NCBI RefSeq assembly: GCF_003259835.1
Contig: NZ_QLMI01000004.1
Coordinates: 186,001-250,000, forward strand
DNA from: Flavobacterium aquaticum
GTDB lineage: Bacteria > Bacteroidota > Bacteroidia > Flavobacteriales > Flavobacteriaceae
DNA length: 64,000 bases
Direction: 5' to 3'
Shown here: piece by piece, positions 8,620 through 17,046 of the stretch
Numbering within the stretch: the stretch's first letter is position 1
Layout of the letters: each line of letters begins with the position of its first letter
Made by a program: the position numbers and the translations under genes
The notes under the pieces: generated by a model
Databases searched by the model: none
Told to the model about the DNA's origin: nothing
Seen by the model: only the letters and a program-made list of their open reading frames with translations

Positions 8620-8850
8620 TTTTTTGTAGCACAAAGCTTCACTAAGTTTAGCACGAAGTTACACTAAGATTTTTTTAATCGTATTGTTCAAGAGATGCTT
8701 GGCAGCATGACAAACTACGTATAGTCTAGTGTGAACTTTTAAAAGTGTAACGCCTTACAATCTATCAACACAAAGTAAAACTACTGTTTCTATGTGTTTT
8801 AATTAATTGCGCCCTTTGCGAAAAAACTTTGCGTCTTTGCGTTAAAAAAA
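8620..8850. repeat. intergenic region with degenerate CTTTGCG/CACTAAG micro-repeats
   Basis: This 231-bp region separates the convergent lptB and GH25 genes and contains no coding frame. At 8629-8679 the words cacaaag, cactaag, cacgaag and cactaag follow each other at about 10-15 nt spacing. At 8811-8843 the word CTTTGCG recurs three times. I see no strong terminator hairpin, so the repeats occupy the place where one would be expected. This type of linker is familiar in Flavobacterium genomes. Confidence 0.6.
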
Positions 8851-9702
8851 TCATCGAATGCACTTCAACAACAACTTATTTTTGTCACCATTAAAAATAT
8901 TCAGATCCACCATTCCTTCAATGCCTTGAATTTGTGCTTTTTCGGTAAATTGCCAAAACTGCCAATCAGATTCTAAATCATTTCTCCAAAAATTGTAATT
9001 GGCAATCCAAAGTGGATACTCGGAAAATTCTTCTTTTAAGAAATCGGAATAATAACTTTCTCCCGAATAAATGATTGGCTTGACTTTATAATGCTTTTCT
9101 ACCTTTTTCAACCAACGACGTAATCCTACTTTTAAATTATCTATTGATTGGGATTTTGGTAATTTTTCGATATCCAAAACGGGAGGCAAATCTCCTTTTT
9201 GTAATTTTACGGTTTTGATAAAATTTTCAGCTTGCTCAATCGAATTTTCGTTGGGACGATAATAATGATATGCGCCTCGAATAAGCTCTCTTTCTTTAGA
9301 TGCTTTCCAGTTTTCTTTGAATCTTGAATCTACTTTATTTTTTCCAGCGGTAGCACGAATAAACACAAACGACAACTCAAACGATTCATCAATATGATAG
9401 GTTTGTTCCCAATCGATTTCACTTTGGTATTCTGAAACATCAAAACCTATGGCTTTTTCATCGTGTTTGTGCAACACTTCATAGATTCGAATATCGGCTA
9501 ACTTTCGTTCTTCTTTGGATAAAGTTTCAATATTTTTATCGGTTTTAAAACCTAAATAATACAAGAAACCATCGCGAAATTTATAAATACCAATCGCAAC
9601 AAATAAAAACAAAACAAAAGAAATCAGATAGAAAATCCATTTACTTGTAGTGTTGGATTTTCGTTTTGCAATAGGTTTTCTTCTGTAATTTTTGGACGCC
9701 AT
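8851..9702 (-). CDS. Membrane-anchored GH25 family glycoside hydrolase (lysozyme-like)
   Basis: This is a 283-residue protein with a basic cytoplasmic N-terminus (YRRKPIAKRKSN), one membrane anchor at about 22-42, and a GH25 domain at about 75-283. The domain shows AIGFDVSEYQSEIDW at its start, FIRATAGKNKVDSRF, the HYYRP strand, the catalytic DxE pair in PPVLDIEKL, and IIYSGESYYSDF. Family members are muramidases cleaving peptidoglycan. Its start overlaps the pssA stop by one base, so the two are translationally coupled. Confidence 0.88.
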   Translation of the reverse strand: MASKNYRRKPIAKRKSNTTSKWIFYLISFVLFLFVAIGIYKFRDGFLYYLGFKTDKNIETLSKEERKLADIRIYEVLHKHDEKAIGFDVSEYQSEIDWEQTYHIDESFELSFVFIRATAGKNKVDSRFKENWKASKERELIRGAYHYYRPNENSIEQAENFIKTVKLQKGDLPPVLDIEKLPKSQSIDNLKVGLRRWLKKVEKHYKVKPIIYSGESYYSDFLKEEFSEYPLWIANYNFWRNDLESDWQFWQFTEKAQIQGIEGMVDLNIFNGDKNKLLLKCIR

Positions 9703-10445
9703 TACGCCTTAGTCGTAATTTTATTACTGATTACAGAAACCAACACATAACTAATGATAATCAAAGGAATAGCAACAAATCCTAAAATAAAAAAGGACAA
9801 TAACGAACCAATTAAAAACAAGATTTGCATTTTATATTTTGCCCAAGTAAATTCTTTAATTTTCAATGAAAACAAAGGAATTTCAGCGTTTAAAACATAT
9901 GAACTCAAGATTGTAATAAACAATAACACGTAAGGATTATATAATATAGAATTTAATACTTCAGAATCATTTGTAAATTGAATCATCGGAATACTCATAA
10001 TTACTAAAGCGTTTGCTGGAGTTGGCAATCCAATGAAAGAATCGGTTTGACGCGTATCGATATTAAATTTTGCCAAACGATAACAAGAAGCTAACGTAAT
10101 TAGGAAGCCTAAATAAGGCACAAATCCCATATAAAAATACTCTTCCGTTAAATAATAAACCGAAGTAGAATCTTCTTGAATATTTTGAAACAACACAAAC
10201 ATCATCAATCCCGGAACCACACCACAAGTTACCATATCCGCTAATGAATCTAACTGCACGCCTAAAGGTCCGGCTACATTGAATTTTCTGGCTAAAAATC
10301 CGTCCCAAAAATCAAAGAAAATACCCAAACAAACAAAAATAAACGCTTCATCATAATAGCCTTTAAAAATAGCGATGATAGCTAACAATCCTGCTGCTAG
10401 ATTTAGCAAAGTGATTAGATTGGGAATGTGCTTTTTGATATTCAT
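9702..10445 (-). CDS. pssA: CDP-diacylglycerol--serine O-phosphatidyltransferase
   Basis: This 247-residue integral membrane enzyme makes phosphatidylserine, precursor of phosphatidylethanolamine. The CDP-alcohol phosphatidyltransferase motif D-G-x2-A-R-x8-G-x3-D-x3-D is perfect (DGFLARKFNVAGPLGVQLD plus SLAD, about residues 48-70). The N-terminus IPNLITLLNLAAGLLAI and about six hydrophobic segments fit the type II PssA family. The frame at 10063-10308 is a shadow. It is the first gene of a coupled pair with the GH25 hydrolase. Confidence 0.92.
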   Translation of the reverse strand: MNIKKHIPNLITLLNLAAGLLAIIAIFKGYYDEAFIFVCLGIFFDFWDGFLARKFNVAGPLGVQLDSLADMVTCGVVPGLMMFVLFQNIQEDSTSVYYLTEEYFYMGFVPYLGFLITLASCYRLAKFNIDTRQTDSFIGLPTPANALVIMSIPMIQFTNDSEVLNSILYNPYVLLFITILSSYVLNAEIPLFSLKIKEFTWAKYKMQILFLIGSLLSFFILGFVAIPLIIISYVLVSVISNKITTKA

Positions 10446-10506
10446 ATAACGTGACTTTTAAACTCTTTACTTAATTTAATGCTGTTATTGCAACTAAAAC
10501 GAATTG

Positions 10507-10538
10507 CAAAATTACAACTAAAAAAGACCTAAAAACAA
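10507..10538 (-). promoter_or_regulatory. putative pssA promoter (TTG-N21-TAATTTTG)
   Basis: On the minus strand, a perfect Bacteroidota -7 box TAATTTTG (10507-10514) is preceded at 21 bases by TTG (10536-10538). It lies about 60 bp upstream of the pssA ATG at 10445. Predicted by eye. Confidence 0.35.
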
Positions 10539-10634
10539 GCCTTCCCTAATTTACAGCAAATGTAATACAATAAGTTAATACTTTTAGAGTTTACTATTTG
10601 AGAAATTTATTTCATCTTTGTAAAAAAATTGGCA

Positions 10635-11708
10635 TTGAAAAAGACCATTTTACTACTTTTAATTTGTTTTTGTGGGACAACCTATGGGCAAACCGTTAGA
10701 AAATATTCAAATGAATTTATGAATATTGGAGTTGACGCTGCTGCTTTAGGAATGTCTAACGCTGTTGTGTCTCATACTGGCGATGTGAATTCTGGATATT
10801 GGAATCCTGCGGGATTATTAAAACTAGAAGACAAACAGTTTTCATTGATGCATGCCAGTTATTTTGCCAATATAGCACAATACGATTATGCAGGTTTCGC
10901 CATGCCAATCGACGACCGAAGCGCGGTTGGAATTTCCTTAATTCGTTTTGGAGTTGATGATATTTTAAACACTACACAATTAATTGATAGCGAGGGAAAC
11001 ATCGACTACAACAGAATTTCGCTTTTTTCTACTGCTGATTATGGCTTGACTGTTTCTTATGCTAGAAGTTTACCTATTGAAGGTTTAAATTATGGAGTAA
11101 ATGCGAAAGTAATCAGAAGAATTATTGGAGATTTTGCTAATTCTTGGGGATTTGGATTGGATTTAGGAATTCAGTACATAAGTGATGATGAAGACTGGAA
11201 ATTTGGTTTAATGATTCGCGATATTACTACTACTTACAATACTTGGACCATAGACGAAGATAAATACCAAGAAATTGCAGATGCTATTCCAGGTGAAAAT
11301 CAAGAATTACCTGAAACTAGTGAAATTACGTTGCCAAAAGCGCAATTAGGAATGTCTAAAAAATGGATTATTCGTTATGATTATAGTTTGTTAGCGGCAA
11401 CAAATTTAAACATGCAATTTGCTCGAACAAATGACATCATTTCAACAAACACAGTAAGTATTGATCCTGCACTTGGATTAGAATTTGGTTATATCGATTT
11501 GGTTTATTTGAGAGCAGGTGTTGGAAATTTTCAACAAATTACTCAAATTGATGATTCAAAAAAATTGAGTTTTCAACCTAATATTGGTTTAGGATTTAAA
11601 TACAAAGGCATTCAAGTGGATTACGCTTTAACCGATTTAGGTGACCAAAGTGCAGCTTTGTATTCCAATATTTTTTCCATAAAAGTAGATTGGGAATTGT
11701 TTAGATGA
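10635..11708 (+). CDS. PorV/PorQ-family outer-membrane beta-barrel protein (T9SS-associated)
   Basis: The protein is about 357 residues with a signal peptide (KKTILLLLICFCGTTYGQ). The first residues after cleavage and AALGMSNAVVSHTGDVNSGYWNPAG match the PorV/PorQ family, FadL-like barrels of the T9SS outer-membrane machinery. The rest alternates beta-strands and ends VDWELFR, a typical barrel terminus. A TTG at 10629 gives two extra residues; I prefer the TTG at 10635, which yields a cleaner MKK signal start. The gene is isolated from other T9SS core genes, so it may be a PorV paralogue. Confidence 0.82.
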   Translation: MKKTILLLLICFCGTTYGQTVRKYSNEFMNIGVDAAALGMSNAVVSHTGDVNSGYWNPAGLLKLEDKQFSLMHASYFANIAQYDYAGFAMPIDDRSAVGISLIRFGVDDILNTTQLIDSEGNIDYNRISLFSTADYGLTVSYARSLPIEGLNYGVNAKVIRRIIGDFANSWGFGLDLGIQYISDDEDWKFGLMIRDITTTYNTWTIDEDKYQEIADAIPGENQELPETSEITLPKAQLGMSKKWIIRYDYSLLAATNLNMQFARTNDIISTNTVSIDPALGLEFGYIDLVYLRAGVGNFQQITQIDDSKKLSFQPNIGLGFKYKGIQVDYALTDLGDQSAALYSNIFSIKVDWELFR

Positions 11709-12007
11709 TGAATGTTTGATGATGGAAGATGGATGGTGAATGCTGAAACTAAACATATAAGTCATAAAAGTTTTTAAAAACAGAATTGAATAGCGTTGAA
11801 AAAGTAAATAAAAGAGAAATTGAATAGCATAACAAACAAATCGCACATCTAATGTGAGCTATGTCAAGTGAAACGCCTAAAATACAGACAAAGCAAATCT
11901 AATGTGTCTATGTGTTGAAAAAAAACGCTAAAACCAGCGATTTGTGTAAGCAAACCCGTTTCATCCGTGTGCCAAAACTTGAAACCTGAAACTTGAAACA
12001 AAAGAAC
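11709..12007. other. intergenic region with micro-repeats, no gene seen
   Basis: This stretch of about 300 bp separates the PorV/PorQ-like gene from the Lnb-N/DUF4105 gene. At 11705-11741 it has GATG/GAATG words (gatgatgaatg, gatgatggaag). At 11977-12000 the word TTGAAAC/CTGAAAC recurs three times. No coding frame with natural codon use and no strong hairpin is visible. The short minus-strand frame at 11637-11846 reads through the repeats and is not convincing. Confidence 0.55.
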
Positions 12008-13126
12008 ATGATAAAAAAACTACTTTTCGCTTTACTTATTTTAATTTCTTTTAATGGGTTTGCCCAAAATATCACTCTTTCTGAAAAAGCAAAAGTCAGT
12101 ATTTTAACTTGTGGTTTAGGACCAGAATCGTATGCTATGTATGGTCACACCGGAATTCGTATTCAAGACAGCATTTATGCCATTGATGTCGTTTATAATT
12201 ATGGTGCTTTTGATTTTAGCACACCTAATTTCATTGGTAGATTTATAAAAGGCGATTTGCAATATTTTGTTACAAATGGTAGTTTTATCGATTTTTATTA
12301 CAATTATCAAATGGAAAATCGTGAAATAATTGAACAAGAATTAGACCTTAATCCTTCTCAGATCAATACGTTATTTCAACAACTAAATCATTCGGTTTAT
12401 AGTGATGAGCGTTTTTATACTTATAAATTCATTGATAGAAATTGCACCACAATGGTTGTGGATAAAATCAATGGCATTTTAGGCAAAGAATATATAAAAT
12501 CAGATAGCTCAAAAATGTCGTATCGTGAAATTTTATATCCGTACATGAGTGACTTTTATATGAAATTGGGAATTCAATTGATTTTTGGAGCCAAAGTAGA
12601 TGAACCAGCCACTCGTCTGTTTTTACCTTATGAATTTAAAGATGCCATTTCGGCTACAAAAGTAAATGGGAATAAAATTGAAAAGAGTAATTCAAAAATT
12701 CTTCAAGTAACCAAAGTTGAAACTCCATTTAATTGGTTAAACTCGATTTACTCATTAATTACAGCGCTTTTGATTTTAGTTCTTTTAAACAAAAAATGGA
12801 TAAAAATTAGTTACTTTATCTTTGCTGGATTATTAGGACTTTTCTTCTCTTTGGTAGGATTATACTCATTGCACGAAGAAATCTTATGGAATTATAATAT
12901 TTTACTATTTAATCCGCTTTTATTAGTTTTTGCTTGGTATCTTAAAAAAGGAATCAAAGAAAGAATAGTGCTATTTGGACAAATTATTTTAGCAATGTTG
13001 TTAGTTTATTTAGCGTTTATGACTACAAAAATTCATTTGGAAATCGTTTGGCCATTTATCGCCTTACACTTTTATTGGATTGGAAAAATTGTGTTACAGA
13101 TTAAGAAATCAAATTTAACACGTTAA
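12008..13126 (+). CDS. Lnb-N-terminal periplasmic domain (DUF4105) membrane protein
   Basis: The protein is about 372 residues from the ATG at 12008; a TTG at 11993 would add MKQKN but lies within the TTGAAAC repeat. A signal peptide (MIKKLLFALLILISFNGFAQ) precedes a periplasmic domain with the Lnb-N pattern: ILTCGLGPESYAMYGHTGIR, the YGAFDF strand, FIKGDLQYFV, and the Cys in DRNCTTMV. Four or so membrane spans follow at about 245-365. Related domains occur in Lnb, the lipoprotein N-acyltransferase of some Firmicutes; His and Cys of the putative catalytic set are present. Acyl transfer here is an inference. Confidence 0.78.
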   Translation: MIKKLLFALLILISFNGFAQNITLSEKAKVSILTCGLGPESYAMYGHTGIRIQDSIYAIDVVYNYGAFDFSTPNFIGRFIKGDLQYFVTNGSFIDFYYNYQMENREIIEQELDLNPSQINTLFQQLNHSVYSDERFYTYKFIDRNCTTMVVDKINGILGKEYIKSDSSKMSYREILYPYMSDFYMKLGIQLIFGAKVDEPATRLFLPYEFKDAISATKVNGNKIEKSNSKILQVTKVETPFNWLNSIYSLITALLILVLLNKKWIKISYFIFAGLLGLFFSLVGLYSLHEEILWNYNILLFNPLLLVFAWYLKKGIKERIVLFGQIILAMLLVYLAFMTTKIHLEIVWPFIALHFYWIGKIVLQIKKSNLTR

Positions 13127-13130
13127 TAAA

Positions 13131-13169
13131 ACTGACGACTGAAAACTGATAACTGAAAACTGATTACTG
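13131..13169. repeat. ACTGAAAACTG-type micro-repeat overlapping the end of the sugar transferase gene
   Basis: Five ACTG words spaced by 5-11 nt (actgacgACTGAAAACTGAT, then ACTGAAAACTGATTACTG) fill the space between two convergent genes. The stop codon of the minus-strand sugar transferase (13164-13166) lies inside the last copy. No terminator hairpin is visible. Confidence 0.65.
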
Positions 13170-14546
13170 TCCTCTAAAAAACAATACCGTACTCATTGTT
13201 TTTACTACGATATTGATATCTAAAAACAAGCTTCGATGTTTGATGTAATACAAATCGTAACGCAGTTTCATCAAACTATCTTCTAAGTTAGAACCATAAG
13301 GATAATTCACTTGTGCCCAACCTGTAAGTCCAGGTTTAATAACATGGCGTGTTTGATATAAAGGAATGGCATTAGCAATTTGCTCAACAAACACAGGTCG
13401 CTCTGGACGTGGACCAATTATTGCCATATCGCCTTTTAAAACATTGATAAATTGAGGTAATTCATCTAATCTTGTTTTACGTAGAAATTTTCCAAAAGGA
13501 GTAATTCGGCTATCATTTGTTGTAGCAAAAACAGCTCCATTTTGTTCGGCATTTTGTACCATGGTTCTCATTTTGTAAATCGTAAATGGAACTCCGTTTT
13601 TCCCAACACGTTCTTGGGTATAAAAAAAACTTCCCTTATTAACAAAAAGATTGACAATCCATAAAAAAGGTGCCAATACAAAAAAACTAATTAATCCAAC
13701 TAGCGAAAAAACAATATCAAAAAAACGACTGTAATACACATACAATTTGTTTTGATTACTTCTACTAAAAGGGAAAAACTTATACAATTCTCTATCTTCA
13801 AAATGAATAGGCAAACGATACGTGCTGTATTCATAAACTTGATTATACTTTCTAATTACAATACCTTTTTCAAGTAGTCGAAGTAACTTATTATACAAAT
13901 CAACCGAGGTTAATTTATTTTTAACATTAGCCACCACGATTTCCGAAATGTAATTTTGGTACACAAACTCATCTAGATTTTCCGCTAAAATACGCTCAAC
14001 ATTTGTCTTATTTGGTGCTTCATCTACTGCAATATAACCCACAACTCTGTAATGTGGATTAAATTTAGCTAATTCGGTTACCAATGCATCTACCTCTTTA
14101 CTACTTCCTACGAAAAGTACTTTTTTCATAAATCGATTAGACGCAAAGAAAACAATATATAAATAGCGCCAAACTGATAATGAAATTAAAATAGAAAAGA
14201 AAAACAATATAATCTGCAAACGATTGGAAGGCAATACTGGAGTATAAAAAGGGGTTAACAAATAAAGTAAAACGGTTACAGAAGTTGTTAAAATAATACT
14301 TTTAGAAATTTGAAATCGGTTACTAGCAGTCTGCAAATTGTACATTTCGAAAATTGTTCCGAAGAAAACCAAATAAAGTGCTAAAACGATTGTCCAATAA
14401 AAACTGCTCTGAGATATTCTGAAATAATCAAACTTCGTATAATGTCCAATTAATGCTAAAGTCATTAAAGTAAAAAATACATCCATAACACGCAATAAAA
14501 TTTTGCGTTCTGAAATTTCAAAATGTATTTTTTGGGAGGCACTCAT
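13164..14546 (-). CDS. Polyprenyl-phosphate sugar-1-phosphate transferase (WcaJ/WbaP type)
   Basis: This is a 460-residue initiating enzyme of surface polysaccharide synthesis that moves a sugar 1-phosphate onto undecaprenyl phosphate. Four N-terminal membrane spans (about 15-125), a Rossmann-like domain (VLFVGSSKEVDALV) and a re-entrant hydrophobic segment at about 270-295 precede the catalytic domain. That domain has FYTQERVGKNGVPFTIYKMRTMV, LRKTRLDELPQFINVL and GPRPERPVF. Length and architecture fit the large WcaJ/WbaP class. It heads or joins the glycan gene set at 14715-18124 on the same strand. Confidence 0.92.
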   Translation of the reverse strand: MSASQKIHFEISERKILLRVMDVFFTLMTLALIGHYTKFDYFRISQSSFYWTIVLALYLVFFGTIFEMYNLQTASNRFQISKSIILTTSVTVLLYLLTPFYTPVLPSNRLQIILFFFSILISLSVWRYLYIVFFASNRFMKKVLFVGSSKEVDALVTELAKFNPHYRVVGYIAVDEAPNKTNVERILAENLDEFVYQNYISEIVVANVKNKLTSVDLYNKLLRLLEKGIVIRKYNQVYEYSTYRLPIHFEDRELYKFFPFSRSNQNKLYVYYSRFFDIVFSLVGLISFFVLAPFLWIVNLFVNKGSFFYTQERVGKNGVPFTIYKMRTMVQNAEQNGAVFATTNDSRITPFGKFLRKTRLDELPQFINVLKGDMAIIGPRPERPVFVEQIANAIPLYQTRHVIKPGLTGWAQVNYPYGSNLEDSLMKLRYDLYYIKHRSLFLDINIVVKTMSTVLFFRGQ

Positions 14547-14648
14547 TCTTTTATAATTCTAACGCAAAGTAACGAATTTAAAAGAAACCACGAAATCATC
14601 GTTGAAAATTTATTGAAATAGTAATTAATAATTGTTAAAGATTTCAAA

Positions 14649-14680
14649 ATTCAACATTCGTTATTCCTCATTCAACATTC
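14649..14680. repeat. ATTCAACATTC-type micro-repeat
   Basis: The word ATTCAACATTC occurs twice (14649 and 14670) with ATTCCTC between them, in the 168-bp gap between the sugar transferase start and the downstream end of the upstream glycosyltransferase. Nothing else is evident in this gap except another CTGAAAC word at 14693. Confidence 0.6.
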
Positions 14681-14714
14681 AAAAACAGGATACCTGAAAC
14701 AAAAAAACTCACTT

Positions 14715-15728
14715 TCACTTCAAAACCTGCTTCCAATCCTCTTTCACTACATTCCAATCCATTTGGGCTATAAAATTTCGTGCATTTGAAGTTAGTTCTT
14801 TCGTTTTTTGTTGATTTTCTATCAAACAACAAATAGAATCTACCATCGCAACAACATCATTATCGTTAACTAATAGAGCATTTTCTTTATCAGTAAGTAA
14901 ATAAGGAATTCCGCCTACATTGGTACTCACCACCGGCAATCCTAAAGCCATGGCTTCCATAACACTTATAGGTGTGTTATCAAAATGAGTTGTGTTGATA
15001 AAAATATCATGCTCAGATGCTAATTGCCACCAATCTTCTTTAGACAATTGCCCGGTAAAACATACTTTACAATTGATGTAATCAGCAAATGCTTTTGTTG
15101 TTTGCAAACTTCCATCTTTATCAGGACCAACCATTGTTAACGAGGTATTTGGATATTTTCTTTGCAATTCAAACAACACTTTAACGGCCATTTCAGGATT
15201 ATAAATGGTAGCAAAAGCGCGAACCCAGAGTAATTTTGGAGCAAATTCTATTCTATCTTTAAATTTATATTTTTCTATTTCAATCGAATTGGGAATATAA
15301 ATAACATTTGTAAAACCTGCTTCTTGAAAAGCTTGTTTTAAATAACCAGATGGTGCTACATTTTTATAAGCATTAGCAAACACCATTTGGCACAATTTAG
15401 GATTCTTTTTTAAACGATTAGGTAAATCACCGCCTCTTAAGATTGGAATGTATTTAACATTAAAAACGCGCGCTATTTGACTACAAAAAAAAGCATACCA
15501 AAAACTTGACGTACTATAGGTATCTATTAAAACATAATCAACACTTCTTATCTTTAAAAAAGTTGTAATAATCATGTCTAGCATTCTCACCCACTGATTT
15601 TTCTTACTAGAGGTAAATATTACATCATACCCTTCATCTTTAAGAAAAACCCCTAGTGTTTCAATAGAAGTTTTATTGTATCCGTGTTTAGACAGCTGGT
15701 TCCCTATGTACAACAGGCGTTTCTTCAT
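14715..15728 (-). CDS. GT4 family glycosyltransferase
   Basis: This is a 337-residue GT-B fold glycosyltransferase. The N-terminal half begins KKRLLYIGNQLSKHGYNKTS, with ILRGGDLPNRL in the acceptor domain. The C-terminal nucleotide-sugar half includes LLWVRAFATIYNPEMAVKV and the EX7E-like INTTHFDNTPISVMEAMALGLPVVSTNVGGIPYLL. It probably adds one sugar of the repeat unit at the cytoplasmic face. Its first 41 bp overlap the end of the Wzy/ligase-like gene, which strongly suggests co-transcription. Confidence 0.88.
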   Translation of the reverse strand: MKKRLLYIGNQLSKHGYNKTSIETLGVFLKDEGYDVIFTSSKKNQWVRMLDMIITTFLKIRSVDYVLIDTYSTSSFWYAFFCSQIARVFNVKYIPILRGGDLPNRLKKNPKLCQMVFANAYKNVAPSGYLKQAFQEAGFTNVIYIPNSIEIEKYKFKDRIEFAPKLLWVRAFATIYNPEMAVKVLFELQRKYPNTSLTMVGPDKDGSLQTTKAFADYINCKVCFTGQLSKEDWWQLASEHDIFINTTHFDNTPISVMEAMALGLPVVSTNVGGIPYLLTDKENALLVNDNDVVAMVDSICCLIENQQKTKELTSNARNFIAQMDWNVVKEDWKQVLK

Positions 15729-17046
15729 CTACAAATTTAACTTTTAAAAGTGATAAGGCATATATAAAAGCTGGTGCAGCTGTTCGCATGGCGGCATGAT
15801 TAATAGTTAATGCCCAAAAAACAAAAAAGGAAATTAAAAAAATATTTTGCTTATTTCCAAAATATAAAGAAATTGGCGTTATAAACAATATTAATAAGCC
15901 AAGTAATCCTAATGAACCATGGTCGGCTAACATACGCGTAATTTCATTATGTGAAGAAACTTTATGCCCAATAATTTCTTCTCTATATTCTGCATTTTTA
16001 CCAACTCCAATACCAAAAATTGGATTTTCTTTAAAAGCACTAATTTCAGTTCCTGCAATTGCTTCACGACCTCCAAGTCTATCTTCTTTATCTCTTCCTC
16101 TAGCATCTTTATTAGCATAACGATACTCAATCATTCCATTCGTTTTATAAACTGAGTAAGACCATAATAAACCACCTCCAATAACTGAGAACAATATTAT
16201 AGTTAATAATTTACTCTTAACTTTTGGACCCGAATAATAAAATAAAATTAACACTAAAAAAACAATCATTGCTACCCCAGTTATAACTCCACCCCTCGAA
16301 AAAGTTAAGATTCCTCTATAAGAAACTAGGACAAAAATTACTAAATTTATAATAATCATTTTTTTTGTATTGGAATAAAGTAATGCTAGTACAAAAAAAA
16401 CAAACATTCCTAAACCTAAAGATGTAGAAACTTGGTTAGGTCCAAATCCTCCTGAAGCCGAAAAATTTGATTGTGTACTAATGAAAATTTCTTTATTACT
16501 AGGTGTAAACAAAAATAAATAAATGGTCATGCTTAGTATAGGTAGTCCTATAAATACAAACATCTTGAATAATTGCTCTTTTGTTACCACGCGCTGATAA
16601 CAATATAGAGATGCAATTGCTAAACACACAGGACCAGATATATTAAATGCAATAGCTTTTCTTAAATTAGTATCAAAACTTAATTCATTGGCACCAATAA
16701 TAATTCCGGGAATTAATAGTAATAAAAAAACAATATAGATATATGAATTTTTTGAAAATCCTTTGTAAATCATTCCAAAAAAGAGAAAAACAATAACTAA
16801 ATATTTCGACAACTCGTGAATTGGATTTCCTTCTGTCATTCGCAGAAAAACCTCGACACCTACAATATAACCACAAATAAGCAACGCTTCATTATTCTTA
16901 TTTTTAGTTCTTAGCATGTACATAACACCAAAAATAAAAACAAAAACAGTATATAACTTTGCTAGGAATGGCAATAAATAAATTACAAATCCAATAATTA
17001 CATGTACTATAATTAGATTAAAATATGTTAATTGACTATTTTTCAT
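15688..17046 (-). CDS. O-antigen polymerase/ligase-family membrane protein (Wzy/WaaL-like)
   Basis: This 452-residue protein has about 11-12 hydrophobic spans. A large loop at about 320-375 includes GREAIAGTEISAFKENPIFGIGVGKN and HNEITRMLADHGSLGLLGLL, the usual Wzy_C (O-antigen ligase) signature. It probably polymerises or ligates the glycan made by the adjacent transferases in the periplasm. Polymerase and ligase cannot be told apart by sequence reading alone. It overlaps both neighbours (41 bp and 11 bp). Confidence 0.85.
   Translation of the reverse strand: MKNSQLTYFNLIIVHVIIGFVIYLLPFLAKLYTVFVFIFGVMYMLRTKNKNNEALLICGYIVGVEVFLRMTEGNPIHELSKYLVIVFLFFGMIYKGFSKNSYIYIVFLLLLIPGIIIGANELSFDTNLRKAIAFNISGPVCLAIASLYCYQRVVTKEQLFKMFVFIGLPILSMTIYLFLFTPSNKEIFISTQSNFSASGGFGPNQVSTSLGLGMFVFFVLALLYSNTKKMIIINLVIFVLVSYRGILTFSRGGVITGVAMIVFLVLILFYYSGPKVKSKLLTIILFSVIGGGLLWSYSVYKTNGMIEYRYANKDARGRDKEDRLGGREAIAGTEISAFKENPIFGIGVGKNAEYREEIIGHKVSSHNEITRMLADHGSLGLLGLLILFITPISLYFGNKQNIFLISFFVFWALTINHAAMRTAAPAFIYALSLLKVKFVDEETPVVHREPAV

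Noticed and set aside
8851..10445. Phage lysis module around the GH25 lysozyme
   Set aside because: The hydrolase has a membrane anchor and is coupled to pssA; no holin or other phage gene is near.
10629..11708. PorV itself (T9SS core)
   Set aside because: The family fits, but no T9SS core gene is adjacent and PorV has several paralogues in Flavobacteria, so the name is not used.
11637..11846. Minus-strand frame of 69 residues
   Set aside because: It runs from the PorV-like gene end through micro-repeats and has no coding character.
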